This document shows positions 1 through 9,110 of a DNA stretch of 64,000 nt, one piece after another. Every line of letters begins with the position of its first letter. Position 1 is the stretch's first letter. Below the pieces are notes generated by a model, which saw only the letters and a program-made list of their open reading frames with translations, ran no database searches and was not told the origin of the DNA. The stretch lies in the NCBI GenBank assembly GCA_050012675.1, contig JBEKGS010000004.1, forward strand, positions 95,577 through 159,576, given 5' to 3'. Source of the stretch: Fen-455 sp050012675. GTDB lineage: Bacteria; Actinomycetota; Acidimicrobiia; Acidimicrobiales; Bog-793. The position numbers and the translations under genes are program-made.

Positions 1-1
1 G

Positions 2-898
2 CTGACCAAGCGTTTCGGCCGGTTCACCGCCGTCGACGCCATCGACTTCGACATCGAGGTCGGCGAGGCGTTCGGGTTTCTCGGCGCCAACGGGGCGGGC
101 AAGACCTCCACGATGCGGATGATCGCGTGCCTGTCGCCGATCTCGGGCGGGACTCTGCAGGTGCTCGGCCTCGACCCGATGCACGACGGCCCGCAGATAC
201 GAGGCCGGATCGGCCTGGTCCCTCAGGACGACACCCTCGATCTCGAGCTCACCGTTCGGGACAATCTCTATCTCTACGGGCGCTACTTCGGGCTTGCCAA
301 GAAGCAGTTGCGTGAACGGGTCGACGAGTTGCTCGAGTTCGCACGCCTGAGCGAGAGAGCCGATGAACGCGTGGACCCGTTGTCGGGCGGCATGCGCCGG
401 CGGCTCACGATCGCGAGGGCGCTCGTGTCCTCGCCGAGTCTTGTGATCCTGGACGAGCCGACCACGGGTCTCGATCCCCAGGCGCGTCACCTGTTGTGGG
501 ACCGCCTGTACCGCCTGAAACGCGAGGGTGTGACTCTCGTGGTCACCACGCACTACATGGACGAGGCCGAGCAGTTGTGCGACCGGCTCGTGGTCATGGA
601 CGCCGGGCGCATAGTCGCTGCCGGCTCGCCCCGCGAGCTCATCGAGCGGTGGTCTACTCGCGAGGTCGTCGAGCTGCGTTTCGAGCCCGAGGGCCACGAG
701 GCTCACGGCGAAAGGCTCGCCGACCTTGCCGAGCGGGTTGAGGTGCTGCCTGACCGGTTGTTGCTCTACACAGACGAAGGAGATGCGACGCTCGATGCTG
801 TGAGGTCCCGCGGGGCGGCCCCGATCGCGGCCCTCGTCAGGCGCTCGACCCTGGAGGACGTCTTCTTGCACCTCACCGGGCGAAGCCTGGTCGATTGA
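2..898 (+). CDS. ABC exporter ATP-binding protein, NodI/DrrA type (5'-truncated by window edge)
   Basis: The reading frame is open from the first bases, so the true start lies outside the window; 298 residues are visible. It has Walker A (GANGAGKT), signature (LSGGM), Walker B (LVILDEPTTGLD) and the H-loop region (TTHYMDEAE), followed by a C-terminal extension of about 90 residues typical of DrrA/NodI/CcmA-like exporter ATPases. It should energise the two permeases encoded immediately downstream; its TGA overlaps the TTG start of the first. The substrate cannot be read from sequence (lipid, oligosaccharide or drug export are all known in the family). The assignment as an exporter ATPase is firm. 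Confidence 0.93.
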   Translation: MTKRFGRFTAVDAIDFDIEVGEAFGFLGANGAGKTSTMRMIACLSPISGGTLQVLGLDPMHDGPQIRGRIGLVPQDDTLDLELTVRDNLYLYGRYFGLAKKQLRERVDELLEFARLSERADERVDPLSGGMRRRLTIARALVSSPSLVILDEPTTGLDPQARHLLWDRLYRLKREGVTLVVTTHYMDEAEQLCDRLVVMDAGRIVAAGSPRELIERWSTREVVELRFEPEGHEAHGERLADLAERVEVLPDRLLLYTDEGDATLDAVRSRGAAPIAALVRRSTLEDVFLHLTGRSLVD

Positions 899-1746
899 GC
901 TTCATGCCTGCGTCTTGGAAAGCCACGGCAGGCGTGCCGCAGTCAGGTTCTCGCGGGCCGCGCCGCGCAGGCATGCCCCCGGTGCTGCGCGCGTACCAGT
1001 ACAGCCTGCTCTCGTACAAGCGGACCTGGAGGGGCTCGCTCACCACGACCTTCCTGTACCCGGTGCTGTACCTCGCTGCCATGGGTGTCGGCCTGGGCCA
1101 CTTGATCGGACACGGACAGCCCGACCGTGCGGTCGGGGGCGTCGCCTACTTGTGGTTCCTCGCGCCCGGGCTCCTCGCCGGCACGGCGATGCAGATCGCC
1201 GCCAACGAGTCGACCTACCCCGTGATGTCAGGGATCAAGTGGCTCAAGACCTACTGGGCGATGCTGGCCACGCCCCTCGAGGTGACCGACGTCCTCTACG
1301 GCCACCTGCTTTGGGTCCTCACCCGAGTGGCGCTCGCCTCGGGCGTGTTCCTCGGCGTGATGGCGGCTTTCAACACGGTGGTTTCTCCGTGGGCGGTTGC
1401 GGCTTTCCCGGCCGCAATCCTGACCGGAGCGGCCTTCGCCGCTCCGATGATGGCCTTCAGTGCCACGCGGGAGACCGACCAGTCCTTCGTCGTGATCTAT
1501 CGCTTCGCGATAGTCCCGCTCTTCCTTTTCTCCGGGACCTTCTTTCCCATCGCGCAGTTGCCGGGCTGGCTGCAGCTCGTCGCGCGCTGCACGCCTCTTT
1601 ACCAGGGCGTGAGCCTGTGTCGCGCCCTGGTCCTCGGCCATGTTCCGGTGTCCGAGGCTCTCGGGCACGCCGCCTACCTGCTTTCGATGTCGGTCGCCGG
1701 TGTGGTCCTCGCGAGGGTGACCTATCGCCGCAGGCTCGTGCAATGA
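895..1746 (+). CDS. ABC-2 type permease, NodJ/DrrB family (first of two)
   Basis: 283 residues, with about six hydrophobic segments and the family's C-terminal block (FLFSGTFFPIAQLPGWL, then TPLYQGVSLCRAL). It starts at TTG 895, overlapping the ATPase stop; an ATG at 904 is an equally good start because the first 25 residues are not conserved-looking. It is probably the membrane half of the exporter energised by the preceding ATPase. The next gene is a paralogue with the same C-terminal block, so the transporter may be a heterodimer. Substrate unknown. Confidence 0.88.
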   Translation: MSFMPASWKATAGVPQSGSRGPRRAGMPPVLRAYQYSLLSYKRTWRGSLTTTFLYPVLYLAAMGVGLGHLIGHGQPDRAVGGVAYLWFLAPGLLAGTAMQIAANESTYPVMSGIKWLKTYWAMLATPLEVTDVLYGHLLWVLTRVALASGVFLGVMAAFNTVVSPWAVAAFPAAILTGAAFAAPMMAFSATRETDQSFVVIYRFAIVPLFLFSGTFFPIAQLPGWLQLVARCTPLYQGVSLCRALVLGHVPVSEALGHAAYLLSMSVAGVVLARVTYRRRLVQ

Positions 1747-1753
1747 GGCGGCC

Positions 1754-2581
1754 TTGGTGAGCGCCGCAGGCGTGCGGTCGTTGGCGGCTGGCCCCCGGGT
1801 GCTTCCGCGCCTTTGTTTGGGTCGGGGCCGGGCGCGCCGTCTGGTCGAGCGCAACGTCGTCGCGTACCGCCGCGGGTGGATATTCCTCCTGTCGGGCTTC
1901 TTCGAGCCGCTCTTCTACCTGTTGTCGATAGGTGTCGGGCTGAACCACCTCGTGGGCCACCTGGCCGTCGGCCGCAGTTCGATCCCCTACACCGACTATG
2001 TCGCCCCCGGTCTTCTCGCCTCCTCGGCGATGAACGGCGCCATCTTCGACGCCACCTTCGGGATCTTCTTCAAGCTCAAGATCGCCAAGACCTATGACGC
2101 CGTGCTGGCGACACCGCTCGGCGTCCGCGACGTCGCGGTCGGCGAGCTCGCATGGTCGTTGATACGTGGCAGCGTCTACTCGGTCGCGTTCCTCACCGTG
2201 ATGGCCGCGCTCGGGCTGATCGCTTCATGGTGGGCGCTGGCGTGCCTGCCTGCCGCCATGCTGGTGAGCTTTGCCTTCGGAGCCGTCGGGATGTTCGGGA
2301 CCTGCTACATGCGCAGCTGGCAGGACTTCGACCTGATCTCGCTTGCGATCGTGCCGCTGTTCTTGTTCTCGGGCGTCTTCTACCCGTTGTCGCTGTACCC
2401 GACCTGGCTCCGCATCGTTGTCACCGTGACGCCCCTTTACCAGGGCGTGGCGTTGCTGCGCGGCCTCGACACCGGCGTGCTCGGCGCCGCGCTGATCGTG
2501 CACGCGTGCTACCTGGGTTGTCTCGGTGTGATCGGCCTTGTGGGCGCGACCCGCCGGCTCGGGCGCCTGCTGCTTCCCTGA
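1754..2581 (+). CDS. ABC-2 type permease, NodJ/DrrB family (second of two)
   Basis: 275 residues, about six membrane segments, clearly paralogous to the upstream permease (FLFSGVFYPLSLYPTWL, then TPLYQGVALLRGL). The start is TTG 1754 or GTG 1757, 7-10 nt after the previous stop. The N-terminal 30 residues are basic. It forms the last gene of the ATPase-permease-permease unit; the next gene has its own leader and ribosome binding site. Two consecutive permeases with one ATPase fit a heterodimeric membrane domain. Substrate unknown. Confidence 0.88.
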   Translation: MVSAAGVRSLAAGPRVLPRLCLGRGRARRLVERNVVAYRRGWIFLLSGFFEPLFYLLSIGVGLNHLVGHLAVGRSSIPYTDYVAPGLLASSAMNGAIFDATFGIFFKLKIAKTYDAVLATPLGVRDVAVGELAWSLIRGSVYSVAFLTVMAALGLIASWWALACLPAAMLVSFAFGAVGMFGTCYMRSWQDFDLISLAIVPLFLFSGVFYPLSLYPTWLRIVVTVTPLYQGVALLRGLDTGVLGAALIVHACYLGCLGVIGLVGATRRLGRLLLP

Positions 2582-2700
2582 GACAGCGCCTTTGGGCAAG
2601 TCGTGGCGGAAACGCCGGGGGAACTCTACTAATGTCATGCAACTAGATCTGAGGCCATGGGGGGCCGAGGACTTATCGGAGCCAAGGACAGGAGAAGGAA
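2582..2700 (+). promoter_or_regulatory. Leader and ribosome binding site of the peroxiredoxin gene
   Basis: This 119-nt gap has an AGGAGAAGGA ribosome binding site directly before ATG 2701 and a -10-like TAATGT at 2630-2635, which would give a leader of roughly 60 nt. Unlike many genes in this window, the peroxiredoxin gene therefore looks leadered. No recognisable OxyR or Fur site was seen. Confidence 0.4.
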
Positions 2701-3336
2701 ATGGCACTTCAGCTGGGTGACGTCGCGCCCGATTTCACGGCCGAGACGACCGAGGGCACGATCAGTTTCCACGAGTGGCTCGGTGACGGGTGGGGGATCT
2801 TGTTCTCGCACCCGAAGGACTTCACCCCGGTCTGCACGACCGAGCTCGGAGAGGTGTCGCGCCTCAAAACGGAGTTCGACAAGCGGGGCGCCAAGGTCAT
2901 CGGCCTGTCGGTCGACTCGGTCGACTCGCATGCCAACTGGCAGGGCGACATAGCCGAGGCCACCGGTCACGCCCTCAACTTCCCGCTCATCGCCGACCAC
3001 GACCGCAAGGTGTCGGACCTCTACGGGATGATCCACCCGAACGCCAGCGACACCTTGACGGTTCGCTCGGTGTTCGTGATCGGGCCGGACAAGAAAGTGA
3101 AGCTCACGATCACCTACCCTGCGAGCACGGGCCGCAACTTCGAGGAGATCCTGCGGGTGCTCGACTCGTTGCAGCTCACCTCCGGCTACTCGGTGGCCAC
3201 GCCGGTCAACTGGCACGAGGGCGAGGACGTCATCATCGTGACGGCCATCAGCGACGAGGACGCCAAGCAGCGGTTCCCCAAGGGATTCCGGGCCGTCAAG
3301 CCCTACCTGCGCTACACGCCTCAGCCCAATCTCTAA
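2701..3336 (+). CDS. Peroxiredoxin, 1-Cys (Prx6) type
   Basis: 211 residues, matching the Prx6 subfamily length. It reduces hydrogen peroxide and organic hydroperoxides in the cytoplasm. The peroxidatic cysteine is C45 within the motif DFTPVCTTE, and the conserved HPKDFTPVCT context is intact. No other cysteine is present, so there is no resolving Cys within the chain and an external thiol would have to regenerate it; mycothiol is an obvious candidate given the mshD-like gene at 39237, but that is inference. The C-terminal half (WHEGEDVIIV, FPKGFRAVKPYLRYT) is characteristic of Prx6. Monocistronic, with its own leader and a strong ribosome binding site. Confidence 0.93.
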   Translation: MALQLGDVAPDFTAETTEGTISFHEWLGDGWGILFSHPKDFTPVCTTELGEVSRLKTEFDKRGAKVIGLSVDSVDSHANWQGDIAEATGHALNFPLIADHDRKVSDLYGMIHPNASDTLTVRSVFVIGPDKKVKLTITYPASTGRNFEEILRVLDSLQLTSGYSVATPVNWHEGEDVIIVTAISDEDAKQRFPKGFRAVKPYLRYTPQPNL

Positions 3337-3413
3337 ACGGGCCGCACGGCCACGTCGGTCCCTTCACGGGAGGGCGCTTTCTCCGGGCTCGCCACTCGGG
3401 GCCGGCGGGCCGA

Positions 3414-3419
3414 TACGCT
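3414..3419 (+). promoter_or_regulatory. -10 element TACGCT for leaderless 3427 gene
   Basis: TACGCT lies 7 nt before ATG 3427 and there is no Shine-Dalgarno sequence, so the transcript probably starts at or next to the start codon. Confidence 0.5.
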
Positions 3420-3426
3420 CTGAAAG

Positions 3427-4860
3427 ATGGCCGGGATCACGGGCAGCATCACTCGCTGGCGTGACCGCCTTGTCGCACTCCCGGTCCTCGAACAGGATGC
3501 TCTTCTCTATCTGCTGGCGACGATCTTCGCTCTGGGGACGGTCGCCCTCGCGGGGAGCGACGACTACCGCCAGTGGGCCGAGATGGCGCTCGGCCCCTAT
3601 CTCATCGCGGCGGTCGTCAGCTGGTGGGTGAGCCGACGGCGTCGCCGCGCAGGTACCCAGGCGGCCAGGACGGGCCTTTTGTTGCGCCGCTATCTCGTGC
3701 TCGGGCTCCTCGTCACGGTCGTGCTCGTACCCCTCGGGGTCGAGGTGGTGCTACGCGCCCAGTCGAAGCCGGGCGCGCACGTGCAAAACGAGGTGACGGT
3801 CATCGAGGCCTGCGCCGATCGGGTGGCTCACCACAAGAACTGCTACCTGTCCAACCCCAAGACGATCGGCACGTCCAAGACGAGCCAGTCACAGGACTCG
3901 TTCTTCCCGTACCTGCCCGGCATGATCCCCTTCGGTCTTGTCAGTGCCACGAGCGGGCCGTCTGAGCTCAAGGACGCCCGCATTCCCCTCACGGGGTTCT
4001 CCCTGCTCGTGATCGCCGGGGCGCTTCTCGTCGCGGACACGAGCTCGCGAAGGCGCTGGCGCATCTTCCAGGTCGCGGTCATCCTGCCGAGCGGGGCACT
4101 GCCCATGGTGACCGGCGGGGACGACCTCCCGGTGCTCGCTCTCATGCTGCTCGGACTGGCTCTGGCGACGCGGCGAAGGCCCATCTGGTCGGGCTTGGCC
4201 ATCGGTCTGGCCGGCACTTTGAAGTTCACCGCCTGGCCCCTTTTGATCCTGCTGGCCTTAGGTGAGTGGGACCGCCGGGGTCGCCGTGCCATATGGCGGT
4301 ACTCCATCGCAGCCGCGATCGTCGTGGTACCGGTACTCGGCGTGGGCGTGGGCCTGGCGCCGCATGCCTTCATCCTGAACGCGATCAGGTTCCCGCTCGG
4401 GCTGACGAAGGTGAAATCGCCTGCGGCGAGCCCCCTTCCCGGACAGGAGCTGGTGACACTGTTCCCCGCGGCCAAGCCGGAGCTGATCACGATCCTCGCC
4501 CTCGTGGGCCTCGGGCTCGTCGGCTATGGGCTCTTGAAGTGGATGCCCAAGAGCCCGCAGTCGGCGGCGGCCTTCTGTGGCGGGGCCATGCTGCTGGCGA
4601 CGTTGTTGGCGCCCGCGACGCGTTTCGGCTACCTCATCTATCCGCTCGACCTTTTGACCTGGGCCGTGCTGCTGAGCCCCGTTGCCCACCAGCACGCCGG
4701 CGACCCGGCCGTGCTCGAAGAGTCTCAGGAGCCTCCGTCGGGGACCTCGAACAGCCGAAGCCTCAGGCCCATGACAGCCGAGGTCTGCCCGTCACCGGCG
4801 AGCGTGGGCGAGATGGAGGGGTTGACCGTCGTGACCTCGACGCCGACCTCCCACTCGTAG
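3427..4860 (+). CDS. Polytopic membrane protein, GT87/DUF2029 glycosyltransferase-like
   Basis: 477 residues with roughly ten hydrophobic segments and little soluble domain. The block GLAIGLAGTLKFTAWPLLIL resembles the membrane glycosyltransferases of the DUF2029 (mannosyltransferase) group that use polyprenyl-phosphate sugars; a polyprenyl-phosphate mannose synthase is encoded at 26616. Family assignment is tentative because I cannot see the usual N-terminal Asp motif clearly. A loop between segments 3 and 4 (about residues 118-165) would face the cell exterior and holds two cysteines. The last 45 residues overlap antiparallel with the convergent gene at 4725-5372 and are polar, Ser/Thr/Pro-rich and probably dispensable. 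The start is supported by a leaderless -10 at 3414. Confidence 0.6.
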   Translation: MAGITGSITRWRDRLVALPVLEQDALLYLLATIFALGTVALAGSDDYRQWAEMALGPYLIAAVVSWWVSRRRRRAGTQAARTGLLLRRYLVLGLLVTVVLVPLGVEVVLRAQSKPGAHVQNEVTVIEACADRVAHHKNCYLSNPKTIGTSKTSQSQDSFFPYLPGMIPFGLVSATSGPSELKDARIPLTGFSLLVIAGALLVADTSSRRRWRIFQVAVILPSGALPMVTGGDDLPVLALMLLGLALATRRRPIWSGLAIGLAGTLKFTAWPLLILLALGEWDRRGRRAIWRYSIAAAIVVVPVLGVGVGLAPHAFILNAIRFPLGLTKVKSPAASPLPGQELVTLFPAAKPELITILALVGLGLVGYGLLKWMPKSPQSAAAFCGGAMLLATLLAPATRFGYLIYPLDLLTWAVLLSPVAHQHAGDPAVLEESQEPPSGTSNSRSLRPMTAEVCPSPASVGEMEGLTVVTSTPTSHS

Positions 4861-5372
4861 CCGTCCGAGCCGCTGCGCTGGGCGAGAAGCTCGCTTGCGC
4901 CGCCGGGCAGCCCGTAGGTGCCGAGCAGCGACCAGCGGGCCCGGCGAAGCTCGGTGCGGTAGAACTCGAGGAGCTCGGTCGCGTTGGTGCCTATCTCGAA
5001 GTAGATGCTCCGGTCGTACTGGTCGACGCCGGCGTCTTGCGCCGTGGTCGACACGATGCGGGCCCCGTTCGGAACCACGAGGGCGTCGAGGATGTCACCT
5101 GGCGGGGTTCCGCCGCTCGAGATGCGCGCGAGGACCTGCGAAGCGCCTACCGCCGAGAGGTTGACACCGGGCACGGGTGTGGCGAGGCCGGCGACGACCG
5201 ACGGCGTGGCCTGCCCGCTGCCGATGAGCGCGACGGCAAAGCCCCCGGCGGAAAGGACCACCGCACAGGCGAGGACGACCAGGGCCGGCCGCAGCGACGG
5301 CCGTTCGGCGCCGGGCCGGAACGGTTCCAGACCCTCGTCCAGGTCGAGGCCGAGATCCGAGGTGGCGGTCAC
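4725..5372 (-). CDS. Membrane-anchored protein of unknown function
   Basis: I do not recognise a named family. From GTG 5372 the product is 215 residues: a short cytoplasmic, Asp/Glu-rich N-terminus, one membrane segment (ALVVLACAVVLSAGGFAVAL) and an extracytoplasmic domain of about 150 residues. Within it, a stretch reading VVPNGARIVST and then LLEFYRTELRRARWSLLG looks like the small exported domains in which a residue such as Leu-Pro-x-Gly-Ala is followed by an FYRxELxxxGW block. An AAAAGG run sits upstream of GTG 5372. A longer frame reaches ATG 5519 but would overlap the rel promoter. The 3' end overlaps the convergent gene at 3427-4860 by 136 bp. Confidence 0.65.
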   Translation of the reverse strand: MTATSDLGLDLDEGLEPFRPGAERPSLRPALVVLACAVVLSAGGFAVALIGSGQATPSVVAGLATPVPGVNLSAVGASQVLARISSGGTPPGDILDALVVPNGARIVSTTAQDAGVDQYDRSIYFEIGTNATELLEFYRTELRRARWSLLGTYGLPGGASELLAQRSGSDGYEWEVGVEVTTVNPSISPTLAGDGQTSAVMGLRLRLFEVPDGGS

Positions 5373-5505
5373 TGGTAGGCCTTTTCTGCTGGCGTCGTTT
5401 CGGGCTTGTGGTTCGTCACGGTCCTCAGCTGCGAGTTTAGTTGTGCCGCCAGCCGGATCGGCCGCGAGTTGGGCGCGAACAAGCTGGTCCAGTGCCTTCA
5501 GCGGG

Positions 5506-5511
5506 TAGATT
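5506..5511 (+). promoter_or_regulatory. -10 element TAGATT for leaderless rel operon
   Basis: TAGATT is exactly 6 nt before ATG 5518, with no ribosome binding site, so transcription probably starts at the A of the ATG. It would drive the rel-hisS-aspS-rarA-alaS-ruvX-aroE chain. Confidence 0.6.
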
Positions 5512-5517
5512 TGTGCC

Positions 5518-7845
5518 ATGTCCGCGGTCGATCCTGTGTTGGCCGGGTCGACCGGCGAGCCCGCTGAGGCGTCGGCGGAGAACCCTGCCCGGGCGCTCAT
5601 ACCGCCGCCGACCGCCGAGGTCGCCGGCATCCTCGCCACGCTCACCGCCCGGGGCGGCGGCGAGGACCTCGATCTCGTCAAGCGGGCGCACGCCCTGGCC
5701 CTCAAGGCGCACGAAGGCCAGTTCAGGCTCTCGGGCGAGGCTTACATCACCCATCCGGTGGCGGTCTCCACGATCATCGCCGAGCTCGGCCTGGACTCGG
5801 TGAGCGCTGCAGCGGCATTGCTGCACGACGCCGTGGAGGACACCGGGGTGACCCTCGCCCAGATAGAGGGGGAGTTCGGTCCCACGGTGGCGGCGATCGT
5901 GGACGGGGTCACCAAGCTGGACCGGCTTCGTTTCGACTCGAAAGAGGCGCAGCAGGCGGCCACGATGCGCAAGATGCTCGTCGCCATGGCGAGCGACTGG
6001 AGGGTGCTCGTCATAAAGCTCGCGGACCGGCTGCACAACATGCGGACCCTTTCGGTGATGCCCGAGTGGAAACAGCGCCGTACGGCCGAGGAGACCCGGG
6101 ACATCTACGCCCCGCTGGCTCACCGCCTCGGCATCCAGGAAGTGAAATGGCAGCTGGAGGATCTCGCCTTCGAGACTTTGCACCCCAAGCGCTTCGCCGA
6201 GATCGCCCAGATGGTCGCCACGCGCGCCCCACGGCGTGAGGTGGAGCTGGCCGAGGTGATCGAGGTGGTCAGGTCCCGGCTGGCTGCGGCCGGGATCGAG
6301 GCCGAGGTGACCGGGCGCCCGAAGAACCTGTGGAGCATCTACGAGAAGATGGTCGTGCGCGGCAAGGAATTCGACGAGATCCATGACCTGGTGGCGATCC
6401 GCGTGATCGTGGCCGCGGAGAAGGACTGCTGGGCGGCCCTCGGGACGGTGCACGCCCTGTGGCCCCCGGTGCAGGGCCGGTTCAAGGACTACATCAACTC
6501 ACCCAAGTTCAACCTGTACCAGTCGCTGCACACCACGGTCGTGGGCCCCCGCGTCAAGCCCCTCGAGATCCAGATCCGGACCCAAGAGATGCACCGGCGT
6601 GCGGAGTACGGCATCGCCGCCCACTGGGACTACAAAGAGGCGGCAGGCGCCAGGCAGGCAACGCCCGGCAGGCCCGGGGCCCAGCGTGGAGCGCGCTCCA
6701 CAGACGAGATCGCATGGTTGCAGCGCATCGTCGACTGGGAACGGGAGACGCCCGACCCGGTCGAGTTCCTGGAGACGCTCAAGATCGACCTCGAACAGGA
6801 CGAGGTCTACGTCTTCACGCCGAAGGGCCTGATCGTCACTCTGCCCTCCGGGGCCACCCCGGTCGACTTCGCCTACGCCATCCACACCGAGGTCGGGCAC
6901 CGTTGCGTGGGCGCACGGGTCAACGGGCGCCTGCTCCCGCTCGACTCGAAGCTGCACTCGGGCGACACGGTCGAGATCGTGACCTCCAAGACTCCCTCGG
7001 CCGGCCCTTCCAGGGACTGGCTGCAGATCGTCGCCTCGCCGCGCGCCAGGAACAAGATCCGCCAGTGGTTCTCGCGTGAGCGTCGCGAGGATGCCATCGA
7101 GACCGGGCGCGAGGAGTTGGCCCGGGCTCTCAGAAGAGGCGGGCTGCCGGTGCAAAAGCTGCAGAGCTCGCCCACGATCATCGCCGTGGCGGCTTCCTTG
7201 GGCTATGCCGATCTCGACTCGCTCCATGCCGCGATCGGCGAGGGCCACGTCTCGGGCCAGGCCCTCGTGCAGCGCATCGAGCGGGAGCTTCGCGGGGGCG
7301 AAGGCGAGGAGCAGCTGCCCTCGACGGCGTTGCAGCCCCGCAGGCCGAGCCACCGTCGCGCCTCGACGGGAATCTACGTCGAGGGGCTCGACGACGTGAT
7401 GGTCCGCCTGTCCCGATGCTGTACGCCGGTGCCAGGAGACCGGGTGATCGGCTTTGTGACGCGGGGCCGCGGCGTGTCGGTGCACCGGGAGGACTGCGCG
7501 AACGCCATCGCGCTCGCCGCCGACGAGAAGGAGCGCCTGATCGAGGTGGAATGGGACGAGGACCGCACGGGCGTCTTCGTCGCCGCCATCGAGGTCAAGG
7601 CACTGGACCGCAACCGGCTGCTGGCCGACGTCGCCAAGGTGCTGTCCGAGCACCACGTGAGCATCATCTCCTCGTCGACCCACACGACGCCGGATAGGGT
7701 GAGCCGCATGCGCTTCGAATTCGAGCTTGCCGACCCCGAGCATCTCGACTCGCTCCTCGAGAATCTCCGGCTGCTCGACAGCGTCTACGACGCCTACCGG
7801 CTCGTTCCGGGAAGGAGCGGTGCCCTCGCACCGGCCGGCGGGTGA
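5518..7845 (+). CDS. rel: Bifunctional (p)ppGpp synthetase/hydrolase Rel
   Basis: 775 residues, the usual length for long RelA/SpoT homologues. The order is: HD hydrolase domain (HPVAVSTIIAELGL, ALLHDAVEDTG, KLADRLHNMRTL, about residues 60-200); synthetase domain with GRFKDYINSPK and YQSLHTTV (about 260-380); TGS (VYVFTPKGLIVTLPSGATPVDFAYAIHTE is the region, about 435-490); zinc-finger/helical region (RLSRCCTPVPGD); C-terminal ACT. The RFKD form of the RxKD motif and the intact HD pair indicate both synthesis and hydrolysis of (p)ppGpp, as expected for the single actinobacterial Rel. It heads a chain of genes with 4-nt overlaps that includes three tRNA synthetases, coupling the alarmone enzyme genetically to tRNA charging. 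Start set by the leaderless -10 at 5506. Confidence 0.97.
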   Translation: MSAVDPVLAGSTGEPAEASAENPARALIPPPTAEVAGILATLTARGGGEDLDLVKRAHALALKAHEGQFRLSGEAYITHPVAVSTIIAELGLDSVSAAAALLHDAVEDTGVTLAQIEGEFGPTVAAIVDGVTKLDRLRFDSKEAQQAATMRKMLVAMASDWRVLVIKLADRLHNMRTLSVMPEWKQRRTAEETRDIYAPLAHRLGIQEVKWQLEDLAFETLHPKRFAEIAQMVATRAPRREVELAEVIEVVRSRLAAAGIEAEVTGRPKNLWSIYEKMVVRGKEFDEIHDLVAIRVIVAAEKDCWAALGTVHALWPPVQGRFKDYINSPKFNLYQSLHTTVVGPRVKPLEIQIRTQEMHRRAEYGIAAHWDYKEAAGARQATPGRPGAQRGARSTDEIAWLQRIVDWERETPDPVEFLETLKIDLEQDEVYVFTPKGLIVTLPSGATPVDFAYAIHTEVGHRCVGARVNGRLLPLDSKLHSGDTVEIVTSKTPSAGPSRDWLQIVASPRARNKIRQWFSRERREDAIETGREELARALRRGGLPVQKLQSSPTIIAVAASLGYADLDSLHAAIGEGHVSGQALVQRIERELRGGEGEEQLPSTALQPRRPSHRRASTGIYVEGLDDVMVRLSRCCTPVPGDRVIGFVTRGRGVSVHREDCANAIALAADEKERLIEVEWDEDRTGVFVAAIEVKALDRNRLLADVAKVLSEHHVSIISSSTHTTPDRVSRMRFEFELADPEHLDSLLENLRLLDSVYDAYRLVPGRSGALAPAGG

Positions 7846-9110
7846 GCCGCTTCCAGTCCCCCAAGGGAACCCAGGACATTCTCGCCCCGGAGAGCGCGCG
7901 CTGGTCCGAGCTCATAGGTCGCTTTGCCGTCCTCGCGCGACGATTCGGTTTCGGGCTTGTCGTCAGTCCCGGCTTCGAGGACGCGGAGGTGTTCCGCCGC
8001 AGCTCGGGTGACTCGTCCGACGTTGTCACAAAGGAGATGTACGAGTTCAAGGACCGGGGCGGCCGGGACATAGCCCTGCGCCCCGAGGGCACGGCCTCGG
8101 TCGTGCGTGCCTTCGTGCAGCACTCGCCCGTGGCCCCTTTCAAGGCCTGGTACGCGGCGCCCATGTTCCGTTACGAGCGTCCCCAGGCGGGGCGCTTCAG
8201 GCAGCACCACCAGCTCGGCGTCGAGATCCTCGGCACCGACGACCCGATGGCGGACGTGGAGGTGATCTCGCTTCTGGCCGCGCTCTACGCGGACCTGGGA
8301 CTTACGAGCCTGCGCCTCAGGGTCAACTCGCTCGGGGACAAGACCTGTGCTCCGGGCTACCGCGAGACGCTGGCCGGCTACCTCGGATCACACGCATCCG
8401 AGCTCTGCGACGAGCACCGCTACAAGTGGTCCGTGAACCCGTTGCGGATACTCGACTGCAAGCGGGCGGAGTGCCGCAGGCTCTCGGAGGGCGCCCCGAA
8501 ACTGCGCGAGTTCCTGTGCGATGACTGCCGCAGCCATTTCGCGGCCGTGCTCGCCAGCCTCGACCGGCTCGCGATCGCCTACGAGCAGGACGACTGCCTC
8601 GTGAGGGGCCTCGACTACTACACCAGAACCACCTTCGAGTACGGGTCACAAACCCTCGAGGGCGTCGGCGGAGGCGGCCGCTACGACGGCTTGGTCGCCG
8701 CCCTCGGTGGTCCGGAGGTGTCCGGTGTCGGCTTCGGGGCCGGCATCGAACGGATCCTGCTCGCGTGCGACGCGGAGGGTCGTCTCACCTCCGACGACCT
8801 TAAGCTCAGCAGGGCTCTCGATGTGTTCGTCGTGGACTCGGGAGCCGAGGCGAGCGCCCTCGAGATCATGAGCGAGCTCAGGAGCGCGGGTCTCGCCGTC
8901 GATCGCGCCTTCGACGGGCGTTCTACGAAGGCGCAGCTCAAAGTGGCCGACCGTTCCGGAGCGCGGGTGGCCTGCATAGTCGGTGCGGACGATCTCGCCT
9001 CGGGCCTGGTCACGATCCGAGTGCTGCGCGGCTCCGACGCCCATTTGCAAGAGAAGGTCTCCCGTGATGGGCTTGCAGCGCGTCTGGGCCAGATCACGAG
9101 GTCACCATGA
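7842..9110 (+). CDS. hisS: Histidyl-tRNA synthetase
   Basis: 422 residues. A class II synthetase that activates histidine and charges tRNA-His. Motif 2 is visible (APMFRYERPQAGRFRQHHQ) and the histidine-specific block RGLDYYTRTTFEY is intact, followed by motif 3 (GFGAGIERIL) and a C-terminal anticodon-binding domain (about residues 325-422). The N-terminus SRFQSPKGTQDILAP is typical. It starts at GTG 7842, overlapping the rel stop by 4 nt, and its own stop overlaps the aspS ATG by 4 nt, so translation is probably coupled along the operon. Confidence 0.97.
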   Translation: MSRFQSPKGTQDILAPESARWSELIGRFAVLARRFGFGLVVSPGFEDAEVFRRSSGDSSDVVTKEMYEFKDRGGRDIALRPEGTASVVRAFVQHSPVAPFKAWYAAPMFRYERPQAGRFRQHHQLGVEILGTDDPMADVEVISLLAALYADLGLTSLRLRVNSLGDKTCAPGYRETLAGYLGSHASELCDEHRYKWSVNPLRILDCKRAECRRLSEGAPKLREFLCDDCRSHFAAVLASLDRLAIAYEQDDCLVRGLDYYTRTTFEYGSQTLEGVGGGGRYDGLVAALGGPEVSGVGFGAGIERILLACDAEGRLTSDDLKLSRALDVFVVDSGAEASALEIMSELRSAGLAVDRAFDGRSTKAQLKVADRSGARVACIVGADDLASGLVTIRVLRGSDAHLQEKVSRDGLAARLGQITRSP

